Shown one piece after another: positions 47,428-56,599 of a DNA stretch of 64,000 nucleotides. The notes under the pieces are model-generated. The model did no database searches and had not been told where the DNA came from. It saw only the letters and a list, made by a program, of their open reading frames with translations. This DNA is from Verrucomicrobiaceae bacterium. GTDB lineage: Bacteria; Verrucomicrobiota; Verrucomicrobiia; Chthoniobacterales; Chthoniobacteraceae. A program made the translations under genes and the position numbers. The stretch spans positions 1 through 64,000 of the forward strand of contig SXWH01000157.1 of NCBI GenBank assembly GCA_005791535.1, read 5' to 3'. Every line of letters starts with the position of its first letter. The stretch's first letter is position 1.

Positions 47428-48746
47428 AAAGAAACGCAACACTTCCGAAACACGGCATCGCGCCCGGCAGACTGCTCCGCGCCATGCATGCCGCGAAATC
47501 CGGTGATGCAAAGTGGAAATCCGGCCACACGTGGAGCCTCGTTTATCACCTGAGCGAGGACCACACGGAGCACCTCATCGATGTTTACCGGCTTTTCTTC
47601 GCCGAAAACGCCCTAAGCCCGACGGCATTTCCGAGCCTCAAAAAATTTGAGAGCGACGTCGTGCGCATCATGGCCCGCCTCGTCGGAGGAGGCGAACGAG
47701 CCGCGGGCACAATGACTTCCGGTGGAACGGAGAGTATCCTCCTCGGTGTGAAAACACACCGCGATTGGTTCCGCTCGCGTCACCCGAAAGCACGGCGCTG
47801 CAAACTCATCGTTCCGGCCACGGCGCATCCGGCATTTTTCAAAGCCGCCGCGTATTTCGACATGGAACCGGTGACGATTCAGACTGGACCTGACTTTCGT
47901 CTCGATTCCGCGGAAGTCGCGAAAGCGATCGACAAGAATACCGCGATGCTCGTGGGCTCCGCTCCTTCGTATCCCTACGGCATCGTTGATCCAATCCGCG
48001 AGCTCGGCGCGATTGCGCAGAGGCACGATATCGGGTTGCACGTCGATGCGTGCCTCGGCGGTGCATTCCTTCCTTTCATGCGAAAACTCGGGCACCCCAT
48101 TCCGGAATTCGATTTCTCCGTTCCCGGCGTTTCGTCGATGTCCGTGGACCTTCATAAATACGGTTTCTCATGCAAGGGAACGTCGGTCGTGCTTTACCGC
48201 GATTCAGCACTCCGGCGCCACCAGTTCTTTGTGAAACCCGATTGGCTCGGCGGAGCTTACGCCTCCGCCGCAATGCTCGGAACCCGCTCCGGTGGCGGCA
48301 TTGCATCGGCCTGGGCCGCGCTGATGATGCTCGGCGAGAATGGATACATGGATCTCGTGCGGCGGACGCTATCATACCGCGACCGGCTGTGGAAAGGCAT
48401 CCGCGCAATCGACGGTCTCGAATTGGTGGGCGAACCGGACATGAGTGTGTTTTGCTTCCGCTCCACGAAACACGACATTTTTTCGATCGGCGCAAAGCTC
48501 GAGAAACGCGGATGGCGCATCGACCGGCAGAACAATCCGCCCGCCATTCACATGATCGTCACGCCCAACCACAGGCTCGCGGTTTCCGCATTCCTGCGAG
48601 ATTTGAAGAACATCGTCGCCACTGAGCCGCTCTCGAAAGGCAAGGCACCCGCGGCGGTGGGGCTTTACGGCGTAACGAGTTCACAAACGTCGGGAGCGAA
48701 TCCCGTTGAGTCGCTCTACCGCGGCCTCGAATCGAACTACGAGTAG
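47424..48746 (+). CDS. PLP-dependent lyase/decarboxylase of the sphingosine-1-phosphate lyase type
   Basis: 440-residue fold-type I PLP enzyme. Strong family marks are GTMTSGGTESILLGVKTHRD (95-114), AHPAFFKAA, LHVDACLGGAFLPF with Asp208, and Lys245 in SVDLHKYGF, the Schiff-base lysine. This is the group II decarboxylase superfamily, closest in motifs to S1P lyase. In this glycan context a decarboxylase or aldol-lyase making an amine precursor is more likely than sphingolipid breakdown, but this is inference. Start GTG at 47424 overlaps the previous stop as GTGA, arguing for translational coupling. Confidence 0.87.
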   Translation: MKRNATLPKHGIAPGRLLRAMHAAKSGDAKWKSGHTWSLVYHLSEDHTEHLIDVYRLFFAENALSPTAFPSLKKFESDVVRIMARLVGGGERAAGTMTSGGTESILLGVKTHRDWFRSRHPKARRCKLIVPATAHPAFFKAAAYFDMEPVTIQTGPDFRLDSAEVAKAIDKNTAMLVGSAPSYPYGIVDPIRELGAIAQRHDIGLHVDACLGGAFLPFMRKLGHPIPEFDFSVPGVSSMSVDLHKYGFSCKGTSVVLYRDSALRRHQFFVKPDWLGGAYASAAMLGTRSGGGIASAWAALMMLGENGYMDLVRRTLSYRDRLWKGIRAIDGLELVGEPDMSVFCFRSTKHDIFSIGAKLEKRGWRIDRQNNPPAIHMIVTPNHRLAVSAFLRDLKNIVATEPLSKGKAPAAVGLYGVTSSQTSGANPVESLYRGLESNYE

Positions 48747-48748
48747 CG

Positions 48749-50845
48749 ATGCCAGAGCTCGTCCAGCCGCCAAACAATTCCCTGCGTCCGCTTGCAGCGC
48801 TTCGCACCGTGGAGTTTGAAGCGATGACTCCGGAGCAGCGAACCATGATCGAAGCTGCATTCGCACGCGCAGAGGTCGGGCTGTGCGGATACAAGGCGCG
48901 CTTTTCCGTGGTGCAGCACTCCAAGGAGCCGTTTGTCATCGAAGACCACTCCGTTTCGCTATGTGGAAACGCATTCATACACCCGGCGCTTCTTCGCTTC
49001 ACGTTGCGTCATGCCATTGAGGAACTGCTTTGGCGCAATCACGCGGCGGGTGCGACGATCCCGCAGTCTGCACTCCGCACGCTCGCTGCATTCGCTGCCC
49101 GCAGGTTTTTCCTGCTGACTCCCACGCAGGACCGCGAGACGATTTCCCACCTTCTTCCGGCATGGCTTGACGCCTCGCCGTGCGCGGACGAAGCAGCACT
49201 CGCATCCATCGCAAAACACTTCTCGTGCGGTGATGTTCCGTCGCTCGCCATTGTAAAACAGCACCTCGCCGTGGCGAATCCCACGGAGTTCACATTCACT
49301 CTCCAAGGCGATGAGCGCCTCTTGATTGACCCATCCACCGGCTTGAACAAGTACGGCTGCAGTCCGAAGCCGCGGCCCGAGGCCATCACGTTCTCCTCAT
49401 GCACGGCGTCGTCCGTCTCCGAGTTTGCGTACGCCGAGGGCGAATTGCTGAGACAGCGATTCATGGCTGCCATATCCGGACGTGGGCCGCAGGATTGCTT
49501 CGAAGCCGAGATCGAGCGCGTTCGTTCGGACATCGCAAAGCTCCTCGGTTTCGAGCAAGCCCACACTCACGTGTTCCTTTCCACATCGGGAACGGATGCC
49601 GAACTTTATCCCCTCGCCCTGTTTCGCTCCACCTCGCAAACGCGATTGGTAAACATTGTCGTCGCTCCGGATGAGGTTGGCAGCGGCACGGTTCTCGCCG
49701 CAGGCGGGCGGCACTTCTGCTCGGTTACGCCGCGCGGAACCGCGGTCAAACAGGGCTCGCCAGTGGAGGGCATCGACGTTGACGGCATCGAGGTCATCCT
49801 CATCCCCATTCGTCGCAAGGATAGCACCAACCTCAGTCCGGATGAGATCCACGCCGCCATTGAGAAGGCGGTCGGCGAAGCCGAAGCCCGCGCAGATCGG
49901 ATCATTCTCCACGTTGTGGATAATACGAAGACCGGCGTCGTGGTTCCGGAGGTAAGCTTTGTCAGCGCGCTCAAGGAGCGTCACCGGGAAAAACTCCGCG
50001 TACTTGTGGATGCATGCCAGTTCCGTCTCGAACGGGTAAACCTTCAGCGTTATCTCGCGCATGGATTCGCGATTCTCATCACAGGCTCCAAGTTCTTTAC
50101 CGGCCCGCCATTCAGCGGAGCGCTCTTGCTCCCGCCGGACTTCGGCGTGACGGCAGAAGGAGCGGATTTTCCTGCGGGTTTCGCAGAGTATTTCACGTTC
50201 GACGAAGTGCCGCCCTCACTCCGCGGCCGCGCAGTTCAGTTGCCGCGCACACTTAATTTCGGACTACTTTTCCGCTGGACGGGCGCACTTGCTGAAATGC
50301 GCGCGTATTTCAGCGTCCCGCAACCGCAGCGAACGAGGATTCTCTCATCGTTCCGGCACGAACTCGTCGCAAGCATTCGTGCAAATCGCGACCTTGAACT
50401 GCTCACGCCCGCGGTGCCCGTGCGGTGGAACGATGCGGACCAATCGCTATGGGACGCGCTGCCCACGATCTTTTCGTTCGCGGTCCGAAGCAACGCATCC
50501 GAGGAATGGCTCGGAATAAAGGACCTGCGCGCAATTTATCAGGCACTCAATCGCGATTGCAGCGCGTCTCTGCCTTCATCCGCAACCGACGCCGAACGCG
50601 CACTCGCTGCCCAACGCTGCCACATCGGCCAGCCAGTCGTGACATCGCGGAGTGCGGACGGCAGGGAATCCGGGGCGCTCCGAATCGCCTGCGGAGCACG
50701 CCTTGTTTACGGGATTTCGTTTGATTCGCAACTCGGAGCATCACCCGAAGAGCGCTTCACCCGCGAACTCACAGACGCGCGGACTGTGCTCACTAAGATT
50801 TCGCTCATCGTCAAATACTGGCGTTCATTTTCCGGCGCGGCCTAA
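48749..50845 (+). CDS. unusual 698-residue PLP-dependent enzyme
   Basis: Residues ~1-190 are a helical N-terminal region I do not recognise. From ~198 (GLNKYGCSPKPRP) a fold-type I PLP domain follows: FSSCTASSVSEFAY, STSGTDAELYPLALFR (278-293), VAPDEVGSGT, ILHVVDNTKTG (386-396), VLVDACQFRLE with Asp421, and Lys448 in ILITGSKFF as the likely PLP lysine, followed by TGPPFSGALLLP. The last ~190 residues form the small domain. It is much longer than usual class V aminotransferases. It begins 2 bases after the previous gene and 5 bases before the GT4 gene, so it belongs to the same operon. The reaction is unknown. Confidence 0.78.
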   Translation: MPELVQPPNNSLRPLAALRTVEFEAMTPEQRTMIEAAFARAEVGLCGYKARFSVVQHSKEPFVIEDHSVSLCGNAFIHPALLRFTLRHAIEELLWRNHAAGATIPQSALRTLAAFAARRFFLLTPTQDRETISHLLPAWLDASPCADEAALASIAKHFSCGDVPSLAIVKQHLAVANPTEFTFTLQGDERLLIDPSTGLNKYGCSPKPRPEAITFSSCTASSVSEFAYAEGELLRQRFMAAISGRGPQDCFEAEIERVRSDIAKLLGFEQAHTHVFLSTSGTDAELYPLALFRSTSQTRLVNIVVAPDEVGSGTVLAAGGRHFCSVTPRGTAVKQGSPVEGIDVDGIEVILIPIRRKDSTNLSPDEIHAAIEKAVGEAEARADRIILHVVDNTKTGVVVPEVSFVSALKERHREKLRVLVDACQFRLERVNLQRYLAHGFAILITGSKFFTGPPFSGALLLPPDFGVTAEGADFPAGFAEYFTFDEVPPSLRGRAVQLPRTLNFGLLFRWTGALAEMRAYFSVPQPQRTRILSSFRHELVASIRANRDLELLTPAVPVRWNDADQSLWDALPTIFSFAVRSNASEEWLGIKDLRAIYQALNRDCSASLPSSATDAERALAAQRCHIGQPVVTSRSADGRESGALRIACGARLVYGISFDSQLGASPEERFTRELTDARTVLTKISLIVKYWRSFSGAA

Positions 50846-50850
50846 GCACC

Positions 50851-52011
50851 ATGCACATCTGCATCATCTGCGAAGAATATCCGCCCGCCCCACACGGAGG
50901 CACCGGCGCTTCGTATCGCGACCTCGCAGAAGGCCTAGCAGCGGCGGGACACCGAGCCACCGTAATCGGGGTGTGCACAAGCGGCCCGGTGGAATCACGC
51001 ACCGATGAAATGCGGAATGGCGTGCGCGTGATTACGCTTCCCCGCGCATCCGCAAAGCTCGGCACGCGGCTTGGTGGATGGTGGGAACGGCGTGCGCTGC
51101 TCGGGGAAGTCCGCCGCCTCCACCGGCTGGCGCCCGTCGATATTCTTGAAGCCTCGGACTACAACGGATGGCTTTCGCACGGTTCTGTGTGCGGGATTCC
51201 GAGTGTCGTACGAATTCGCGGATCGAATCTTTTCTTCGACTCGGAACTGAACCGTCCTCCGAGCATCTTCGAGCACCGGCACGAGAGGGCTGCAGTTCAG
51301 AAAGCGACACACCTCGGCTCCGTTTCTCGATACGCAGCGGAGCGCACGATGAAACTATGCGGAGCCGAAGGGCGTGAGTGCACGATTCTTCCGAATGGAG
51401 TCGATGCCACACGCTTCGCGCCATCTGCGTCTATCGCTGTGGAACCCGGACTCATCGTGTTCGTGAACTCGTTGAACCCAAAAAAGGGCATCGAACAATT
51501 AATCGTTGCTGTGAACGAAATCCTTCCGTCGCGGGCGGAGGGCCGTCTGGTGGTGATTGGCGAAGACACGCAGTCAAAAGGCTCTGGACGCTATCTGGCG
51601 TCACTCAAGGAACGCGTCGCGCCCGAAATTCGCGAACGCGTGGTGTTCACGGGCCGGCTCGCGCGCGAGCAGATCATTCCGTGGCTCCAGCGCGCCGGAG
51701 TGGCGTGTTATCCATCGCACATGGAGACTTTCGGCATTGCGCCGCTGGAAGCTATGGCCGTCGGGCGCCCCACGATTTTCTCCACACTCGGTCCGGGTCC
51801 GGAGGTGGTGGAGGATGGCGTGAGCGGATTGCTGTGCGACCCGCGCGACCCGAAGGACATCGTGCGCTGCATCACGACAATTCTGGACGACGGAGCGCTC
51901 GCACAACGGCTCGGCGATGCTGCACGAAAGCGCGTGCTGGAAGTTTTTGACAGCCGCGGCTGGATTGGAAGGAACGTCGCATTTTACGAACGCTGCATTC
52001 GCAAATCGTAG
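50851..52011 (+). CDS. GT4 family glycosyltransferase
   Basis: 386-residue GT-B glycosyltransferase. The N-terminus has the glycine loop PPAPHGGTGASYRDLAEGL. The C-terminal donor-binding half contains ILPNGVDATRFAP, FVNSLNPKKGIEQLI, and the E-x7-E type motif in HMETFGIAPLEAMAVGRPT. It should transfer a sugar from a nucleotide donor with retention of configuration, in the cytoplasm. It lies 5 bases after the 698-residue PLP gene. Confidence 0.93.
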   Translation: MHICIICEEYPPAPHGGTGASYRDLAEGLAAAGHRATVIGVCTSGPVESRTDEMRNGVRVITLPRASAKLGTRLGGWWERRALLGEVRRLHRLAPVDILEASDYNGWLSHGSVCGIPSVVRIRGSNLFFDSELNRPPSIFEHRHERAAVQKATHLGSVSRYAAERTMKLCGAEGRECTILPNGVDATRFAPSASIAVEPGLIVFVNSLNPKKGIEQLIVAVNEILPSRAEGRLVVIGEDTQSKGSGRYLASLKERVAPEIRERVVFTGRLAREQIIPWLQRAGVACYPSHMETFGIAPLEAMAVGRPTIFSTLGPGPEVVEDGVSGLLCDPRDPKDIVRCITTILDDGALAQRLGDAARKRVLEVFDSRGWIGRNVAFYERCIRKS

Positions 52012-52063
52012 TTTTCACCGATTGGGGCTTTTCTGTTCCGACCCGCGAACCTAAACCAGCGGA

Positions 52064-52939
52064 ATGATTCAACCAGTTCGCAAAGCCGTAATTCCGGCCG
52101 CCGGATACGGGACTCGCTTTCTTCCAATCAGCAAAGCGGTACCGAAGGAAATGCTGCCCATCGTGGACAAGCCCGTAATCCAATATGTCGTGGAGGAAGC
52201 CGTCGCGAGCGGCATCACGGATATTCTGATTGTCATCGGTCGTAGCAAGCGCTCGATCGAAGAACACTTTTTCCCAAACTGGGAACTGGAGGAGGAACTT
52301 GCCGCGAAGAACAAGTCCGACGCACTCGCCGCCTGCCGGGCGGTGTCAAACCTCGCGCGCGTTCACTTTATCTGGCAGCACGAAATGCGCGGACTCGGCG
52401 ACGCGGTGCTCTACGCGAGGCATCATGTTGGAAACGAGCCGTTCGCGTTGTTGATGGGCGATACGATCGTCGAACCTGCCGCCGGTGCGGCACCGGTGAC
52501 TAGACAGCTTTGCGACGTTTGGGAGAAAGACGGCGGCAGCGCGATCGCGGTCGAGGAAGTCGCGCCGGAACGGGTCAGCCGCTACGGCATCGTCGGCGGC
52601 ACCGAAGTGAGCCCGGGCCTCGTAAAGGCAAGCGTGCTCGTCGAGAAACCGAAGCCTTCCGAATCGCCCGGCCGCCTTGCAATTACGAGCCGCTACGTCC
52701 TTTCGCCCGCTATTTTTGAATGCCTCGACCAGACGACGCCGGGGAAGAACGGGGAGCTTCAGCTCACTGATGCTCTCGCAAAGCTTCTGGGACGCGAGAG
52801 CGTTTTCGGCTGGCGGTACGGTGGCCGCCGCTTCGATATCGGTGACAAGCTGGGCTTCGTGAAAACGAACGTGGAGTTCGCGCTTCGCGATCCGGCCATC
52901 GCAACGGAACTACGCGATTTCCTCGCCTCCATCCGATGA
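52064..52939 (+). CDS. galU: UTP-glucose-1-phosphate uridylyltransferase
   Basis: 291 residues with the GalU pattern: IPAAGYGTRFLPISKAVPKEMLP, VDKPVIQYVVEEA, FIWQHEMRGLGDAVL, FALLMGDTIVE and EKPKPSES. It makes UDP-glucose from UTP and glucose-1-phosphate and would supply donor sugar to the glycan locus upstream (52-base gap). Its stop overlaps the next ATG as ATGA. Confidence 0.95.
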   Translation: MIQPVRKAVIPAAGYGTRFLPISKAVPKEMLPIVDKPVIQYVVEEAVASGITDILIVIGRSKRSIEEHFFPNWELEEELAAKNKSDALAACRAVSNLARVHFIWQHEMRGLGDAVLYARHHVGNEPFALLMGDTIVEPAAGAAPVTRQLCDVWEKDGGSAIAVEEVAPERVSRYGIVGGTEVSPGLVKASVLVEKPKPSESPGRLAITSRYVLSPAIFECLDQTTPGKNGELQLTDALAKLLGRESVFGWRYGGRRFDIGDKLGFVKTNVEFALRDPAIATELRDFLASIR

Positions 52940-54429
52940 GCGGCGCGGACGCAAACAAGGAGCTCTACAACGAACTTCGCAAACTCACGCCGGACGAATT
53001 GCTTCGCGACGAGATTCCACGCTTCGACCGCGCGTCGCCCCGCGAGCGTGCGCAACGAGTTTCACTCGTGCGGGCTGCCGGCGTGGTGTTCTCCGAAAGC
53101 GGAAGTAAGGCACAGAGGGAAATCGTCCGCGCCTGGCTTCGCGACCTTCTGAACGACCATGACGAAAAAATCCGCCGCTACGCAATGACCGCGCTTCCGA
53201 AGCTCGGTGCTACGGCGGAGGACGAGCGCGCGCTGCTCACGTTGATGAAAAGCAGCTCCATCGAACGCGAGAAGAAGTTCCTTGCCGAGACGCTGGAGAA
53301 GATCGGTGGCGTCGCGACACTTGAACAATTGCCGGCACTCGCGCCCCGCACGGAGCAGAAAGTGAAAGCAGCCATCGCACGCACCGAGCAACCGGGCAGA
53401 ATCCGGCTCGACCACACGCTGGCGCAGGTTTCAGGAGTTCGCATTCACCTTCGCGGTCGCGACGGTTTGGAGATGATTGTCCGGTCCGAGGTCGAGGAAG
53501 CAATTTTGCGCTCCGGAAAATTCCGCATTGTTTCGTGCACAAAAGGGCTCGTTGTTCTCGCTCCGACCGCGCCTTTCTCCCTCGGAGAAATCTACGCGCT
53601 TCGATGCTTCGGGACCCTCGCGTTTCTGATTGGCAGAACGGACATGGCTGCGCTGCCGGCAATCATCACTGCTCCAGATACGCGCAGGATTTTCGACGCG
53701 TTCACGGAAGGTACAGTTCGCTATCGCATCGAGTTTGTCGGGAAGGGCCATCAACGCGCCGCTGTGCAGCATATCGCCGAAAAAGCCTACGCACGCTGCC
53801 CGGCGATTCTGAACGATCCGCGGCAGGCGCTTTGGATGATCGAGGTCCGAACGGACACCGTGGAATTGCGCCCCCGTATCTCGCCCGACCCGCGCTTTGC
53901 ATACCGGCAGCAGGACGTCCCCGCGGCATCGCATCCGCCGCTCGCGGCGTGCATGGTTCGACTCGCCGGGCCGATGAATGATGAAGTCGTGTGGGATCCT
54001 TTTTGCGGCTCCGGCGTGGAACTCGTGGAGCGGGCCATCGCGGGCGGAGTCCGGGCTCTGCACGGAACGGATCTCAGTGCGGAGGCGCTCGATGCTGCGC
54101 GGCGCAACCTCACGGCGGCGGGGCTCGATAAAGTGCCCGCGCATTTTGCGTGCACGGATTTCCGCGCATACGGCGGATTGCGCCGCGGCGAGGCATCGCT
54201 CGTAATCTCGAATCCCCCGATGGGCCGCCGGGTTCCGATTCCCAATATGCGAGGTCTGTTTCAGGATTTACTTCAAAAGAGCACGGAAGTGCTCCGGCCC
54301 GGTGGGCGCCTCATTTTCCCAAATCCTTTGAAAATGGACGCACCGCCACGCGGACTTGTTCTGGTGAGCAGACAGCCCGTGGATATGGGCGGCTTTGAGT
54401 GCAAGCTGGAGCTCTACCGGCGGGGATAA
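52936..54429 (+). CDS. HEAT-repeat plus RlmL/UPF0020-type methyltransferase fusion
   Basis: 497 residues. The N-terminal ~150 residues look like HEAT/armadillo helices (AMTALPKLGATAEDERALL, LAETLEKIGGVATLEQL). The middle has a THUMP-like beta/alpha region. The last ~170 residues are a class I methyltransferase of the UPF0020 type: DPFCGSGVELVERA, GTDLSAEALDAARRNL and SNPPMGRR. The NPPM tetrapeptide replaces the common NPPY/NPPF of N-methylating enzymes. An RNA or protein base-methylating role is likely. The 4-base overlap with galU places it in the same transcript, but its link to the glycan pathway is unclear. Confidence 0.82.
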   Translation: MSGADANKELYNELRKLTPDELLRDEIPRFDRASPRERAQRVSLVRAAGVVFSESGSKAQREIVRAWLRDLLNDHDEKIRRYAMTALPKLGATAEDERALLTLMKSSSIEREKKFLAETLEKIGGVATLEQLPALAPRTEQKVKAAIARTEQPGRIRLDHTLAQVSGVRIHLRGRDGLEMIVRSEVEEAILRSGKFRIVSCTKGLVVLAPTAPFSLGEIYALRCFGTLAFLIGRTDMAALPAIITAPDTRRIFDAFTEGTVRYRIEFVGKGHQRAAVQHIAEKAYARCPAILNDPRQALWMIEVRTDTVELRPRISPDPRFAYRQQDVPAASHPPLAACMVRLAGPMNDEVVWDPFCGSGVELVERAIAGGVRALHGTDLSAEALDAARRNLTAAGLDKVPAHFACTDFRAYGGLRRGEASLVISNPPMGRRVPIPNMRGLFQDLLQKSTEVLRPGGRLIFPNPLKMDAPPRGLVLVSRQPVDMGGFECKLELYRRG

Positions 54430-54445
54430 CAACCGGCGGCGCGTG

Positions 54446-55315
54446 TCACACGGCCGCGCCGCTCCACTTCAGCTTCTGCCGGAGCACTTCGAAGAACGAC
54501 ATACCGGGCAGCATCGCCAACGGCAGGCGGTGCGACGCTTTCGTGATTCGAATCGAATCAGTCGCGTGAATCGCCTGCGCGATCTGCCCGTCGAGCGTGA
54601 GATAGATACTCGAACGGCTCTCGGCTGGAGTGATCAGAATCGGACTGTCATCACTCACAATCAGCGCACGATTCGTGAGAACGTGCGGGCAAATCGGGTT
54701 CACCACGAAGACTCCGCTATCGGGCGAGAGAATCGGACCGCCTGCGCTGAGACTGTACGCGGTGCTGCCTGTCGGAGTCGCGACGATGAGGCCATCGGCG
54801 TTGTATTCCGTGACAGCAGAATCGCCGATCACCACGTCGAGCCGGATCAACCGCGACAACTCGCCACGGCTGACGACTGCGTCGTTGAGCGCGCAGCGGG
54901 AGCTGATGACGACGCTATCGCGAATGATCTCGACCTTGAGCAGCGTGCGTTCGCTGAGTGTGAAGTTTCGATCGACAATTGCGTTCGCGGCACGTGCGAA
55001 CTCCGTCGATGCAACGGTCGTCAGAAAGCCCAGCGTTCCGAGATTAATCCCGAACAGCGGACGGACCCGCTCCCCCATGGCGTGAAGCACTTGAAGAATC
55101 GTTCCGTCACCCCCAAGCACGACGAGGAGTTCGCAAAGCTCGGCAAGTTCAGGCTCCGTGAGCGTGGATTCGGCGCCAATCAAACGACCGGAGCGGTGGT
55201 CGATGTGGATTTGCACAGGCTTGTGCGCAAAAGCCTCCATCAGACCGAGCACGACTTCACGGGCGCCGGGCTTGCTGTCGTTGGCGATGATTCCGATGTG
55301 GCGCGTCGTGCTCAT
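54446..55315 (-). CDS. nadK: NAD kinase
   Basis: 289 residues. It phosphorylates NAD to NADP with ATP or polyphosphate. The catalytic GGDGT motif is at 68-72. The second conserved motif is present as ALNDAVVSRG (ND where NE is usual), followed by YNADGLIVATPTGSTAYSLSAGGPI. Length is normal. It is convergent with the HEAT-methyltransferase gene (16 bases between stops) and divergent from the class V aminotransferase gene. Confidence 0.95.
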   Translation of the reverse strand: MSTTRHIGIIANDSKPGAREVVLGLMEAFAHKPVQIHIDHRSGRLIGAESTLTEPELAELCELLVVLGGDGTILQVLHAMGERVRPLFGINLGTLGFLTTVASTEFARAANAIVDRNFTLSERTLLKVEIIRDSVVISSRCALNDAVVSRGELSRLIRLDVVIGDSAVTEYNADGLIVATPTGSTAYSLSAGGPILSPDSGVFVVNPICPHVLTNRALIVSDDSPILITPAESRSSIYLTLDGQIAQAIHATDSIRITKASHRLPLAMLPGMSFFEVLRQKLKWSGAAV

Positions 55316-55450
55316 GCGGGGCAGATAGGCGGAGGCGCGGCAGTCGGCAAGCGCTCTCGCGGAAAAAACAGTTCCCCTCCCGACGCTTTTTCCCTTTTAC
55401 TTCGCGTCTTCCGCGCTGTGCGGAACGAACTCATTTCAATAAAGAAAACC

Positions 55451-56515
55451 ATGCCAAAGCTCTTCATTCCGGGTCCCATTCAAGTTTCCGACAAAACATT
55501 CCGCGCCTTTTGCAAGCCGATGATCGGCCACCGCAGCAATGATTTCAAGAAGCTCTACGGCGGTATTCAACCCAGGCTGAAAGAGCTTTTCGGGACGCAG
55601 CAGCCCGTGTTTCTGAGCACAAGCAGCGCATGGGGCGTGATGGAAGGAAGCATCCGCAATCTCGTCCACACGGGCAAGGTGCTCAATTGTATGAACGGTG
55701 CATTCTCCGACAAATGGATCGACGTATCGCGTCGATGCGGCAAGGAGGCTGTCGCGCTGCAAGTGGAGTGGGGACAGCCGATTCGCGGCGAACAGCTTCG
55801 CGCGGCGTTGAGCGCGGGCGGCTTCGATGCAGTGACTTTGATTCACAACGAAACCTCGACCGGCGTGATGAGCGACATCCGCGAAATCGCCACGGTCATG
55901 AAGGATTTCCCCGATGTCCTGCTCATCGTGGACACCGTGTCGTCGTTCAGCGTCGTTCCGATTGCGATGGATGAACTCGGAATCGATGTGTTGCTGACCG
56001 GCTCGCAAAAGGCGCTCGCAATGCCGCCGGGACTCGCACTTTTCAGCGCCAGCAAGAAGGCGATGGAACGCGCGGCAAAAGTGAACACCCGCGGATACTA
56101 TTTCGATTTCGTGGAGTTCGCGAAGAATCAGGCCGAGGACATGACGCCGAGCACTCCGAGCATCAGCCACATTTACGCGCTCGAATCGAAGCTCGAAGAC
56201 ATCTTTACGGAAGGCGTCGCGAACCGGCATGCACGGCACGCAGAGAACAACGCAATCGTCCACGAATGGGTCCGCCGGCATGGATTCGACTTTTTCGCGC
56301 CCGAGGGCTTCCGCTCGAAATCGCTTACCTGCATAGCGAACAACAAGGGAATTGACGTCGCGGAGCTCGCGAAGAAGGCCAAGGAACGCGGATTCATCAT
56401 CGATGGCGGATACGGCAAACTGAAGGGCAAGACCTTCCGCCTTTCCAACATGGGAGATGAGACGCCTGAGACGATGCGCGAATTGCTCACGGCACTCGAC
56501 GCCTCTCTGGCATAG
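55451..56515 (+). CDS. class V aminotransferase (alanine/serine-glyoxylate type)
   Basis: 354 residues of PLP fold-type I. The start FIPGPIQVSDKTF, then PMIGHRSNDF, matches the alanine-glyoxylate / serine-pyruvate / phosphoserine aminotransferase group. HNETSTGVMSDI and LIVDTVSSFSVVPI precede the PLP lysine Lys187 in LTGSQKALAMPPG. Likely substrates are serine, alanine or phosphoserine with glyoxylate or 2-oxoglutarate; the exact one cannot be told from sequence. The ATG at 55451 was chosen because the much longer upstream open frame is antisense to nadK. Confidence 0.9.
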   Translation: MPKLFIPGPIQVSDKTFRAFCKPMIGHRSNDFKKLYGGIQPRLKELFGTQQPVFLSTSSAWGVMEGSIRNLVHTGKVLNCMNGAFSDKWIDVSRRCGKEAVALQVEWGQPIRGEQLRAALSAGGFDAVTLIHNETSTGVMSDIREIATVMKDFPDVLLIVDTVSSFSVVPIAMDELGIDVLLTGSQKALAMPPGLALFSASKKAMERAAKVNTRGYYFDFVEFAKNQAEDMTPSTPSISHIYALESKLEDIFTEGVANRHARHAENNAIVHEWVRRHGFDFFAPEGFRSKSLTCIANNKGIDVAELAKKAKERGFIIDGGYGKLKGKTFRLSNMGDETPETMRELLTALDASLA

Positions 56516-56599
56516 GGGCATTGGCAACCGCGGAGCGCGGTCAGGTTACGAATTCTTCATTACAACTCCGGCTACTTTTGAGGGATGCTGGAGTTGAAG

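Noticed and set aside
47424-48746. Reading the S1P-lyase-like gene as sphingolipid breakdown
   Set aside because: No sphingolipid gene is nearby and it sits in a glycan-export operon; the superfamily also contains amino-acid decarboxylases.
54430-54462. Bidirectional terminator between the methyltransferase gene and nadK
   Set aside because: Only a six-base GGCGCG/CGCGCC pairing without a T-run, inside the nadK coding end.
54395-55450. Upstream 352-codon extension of the class V aminotransferase frame
   Set aside because: It is antisense to nadK and lacks protein-like features; the family start is the ATG at 55451.
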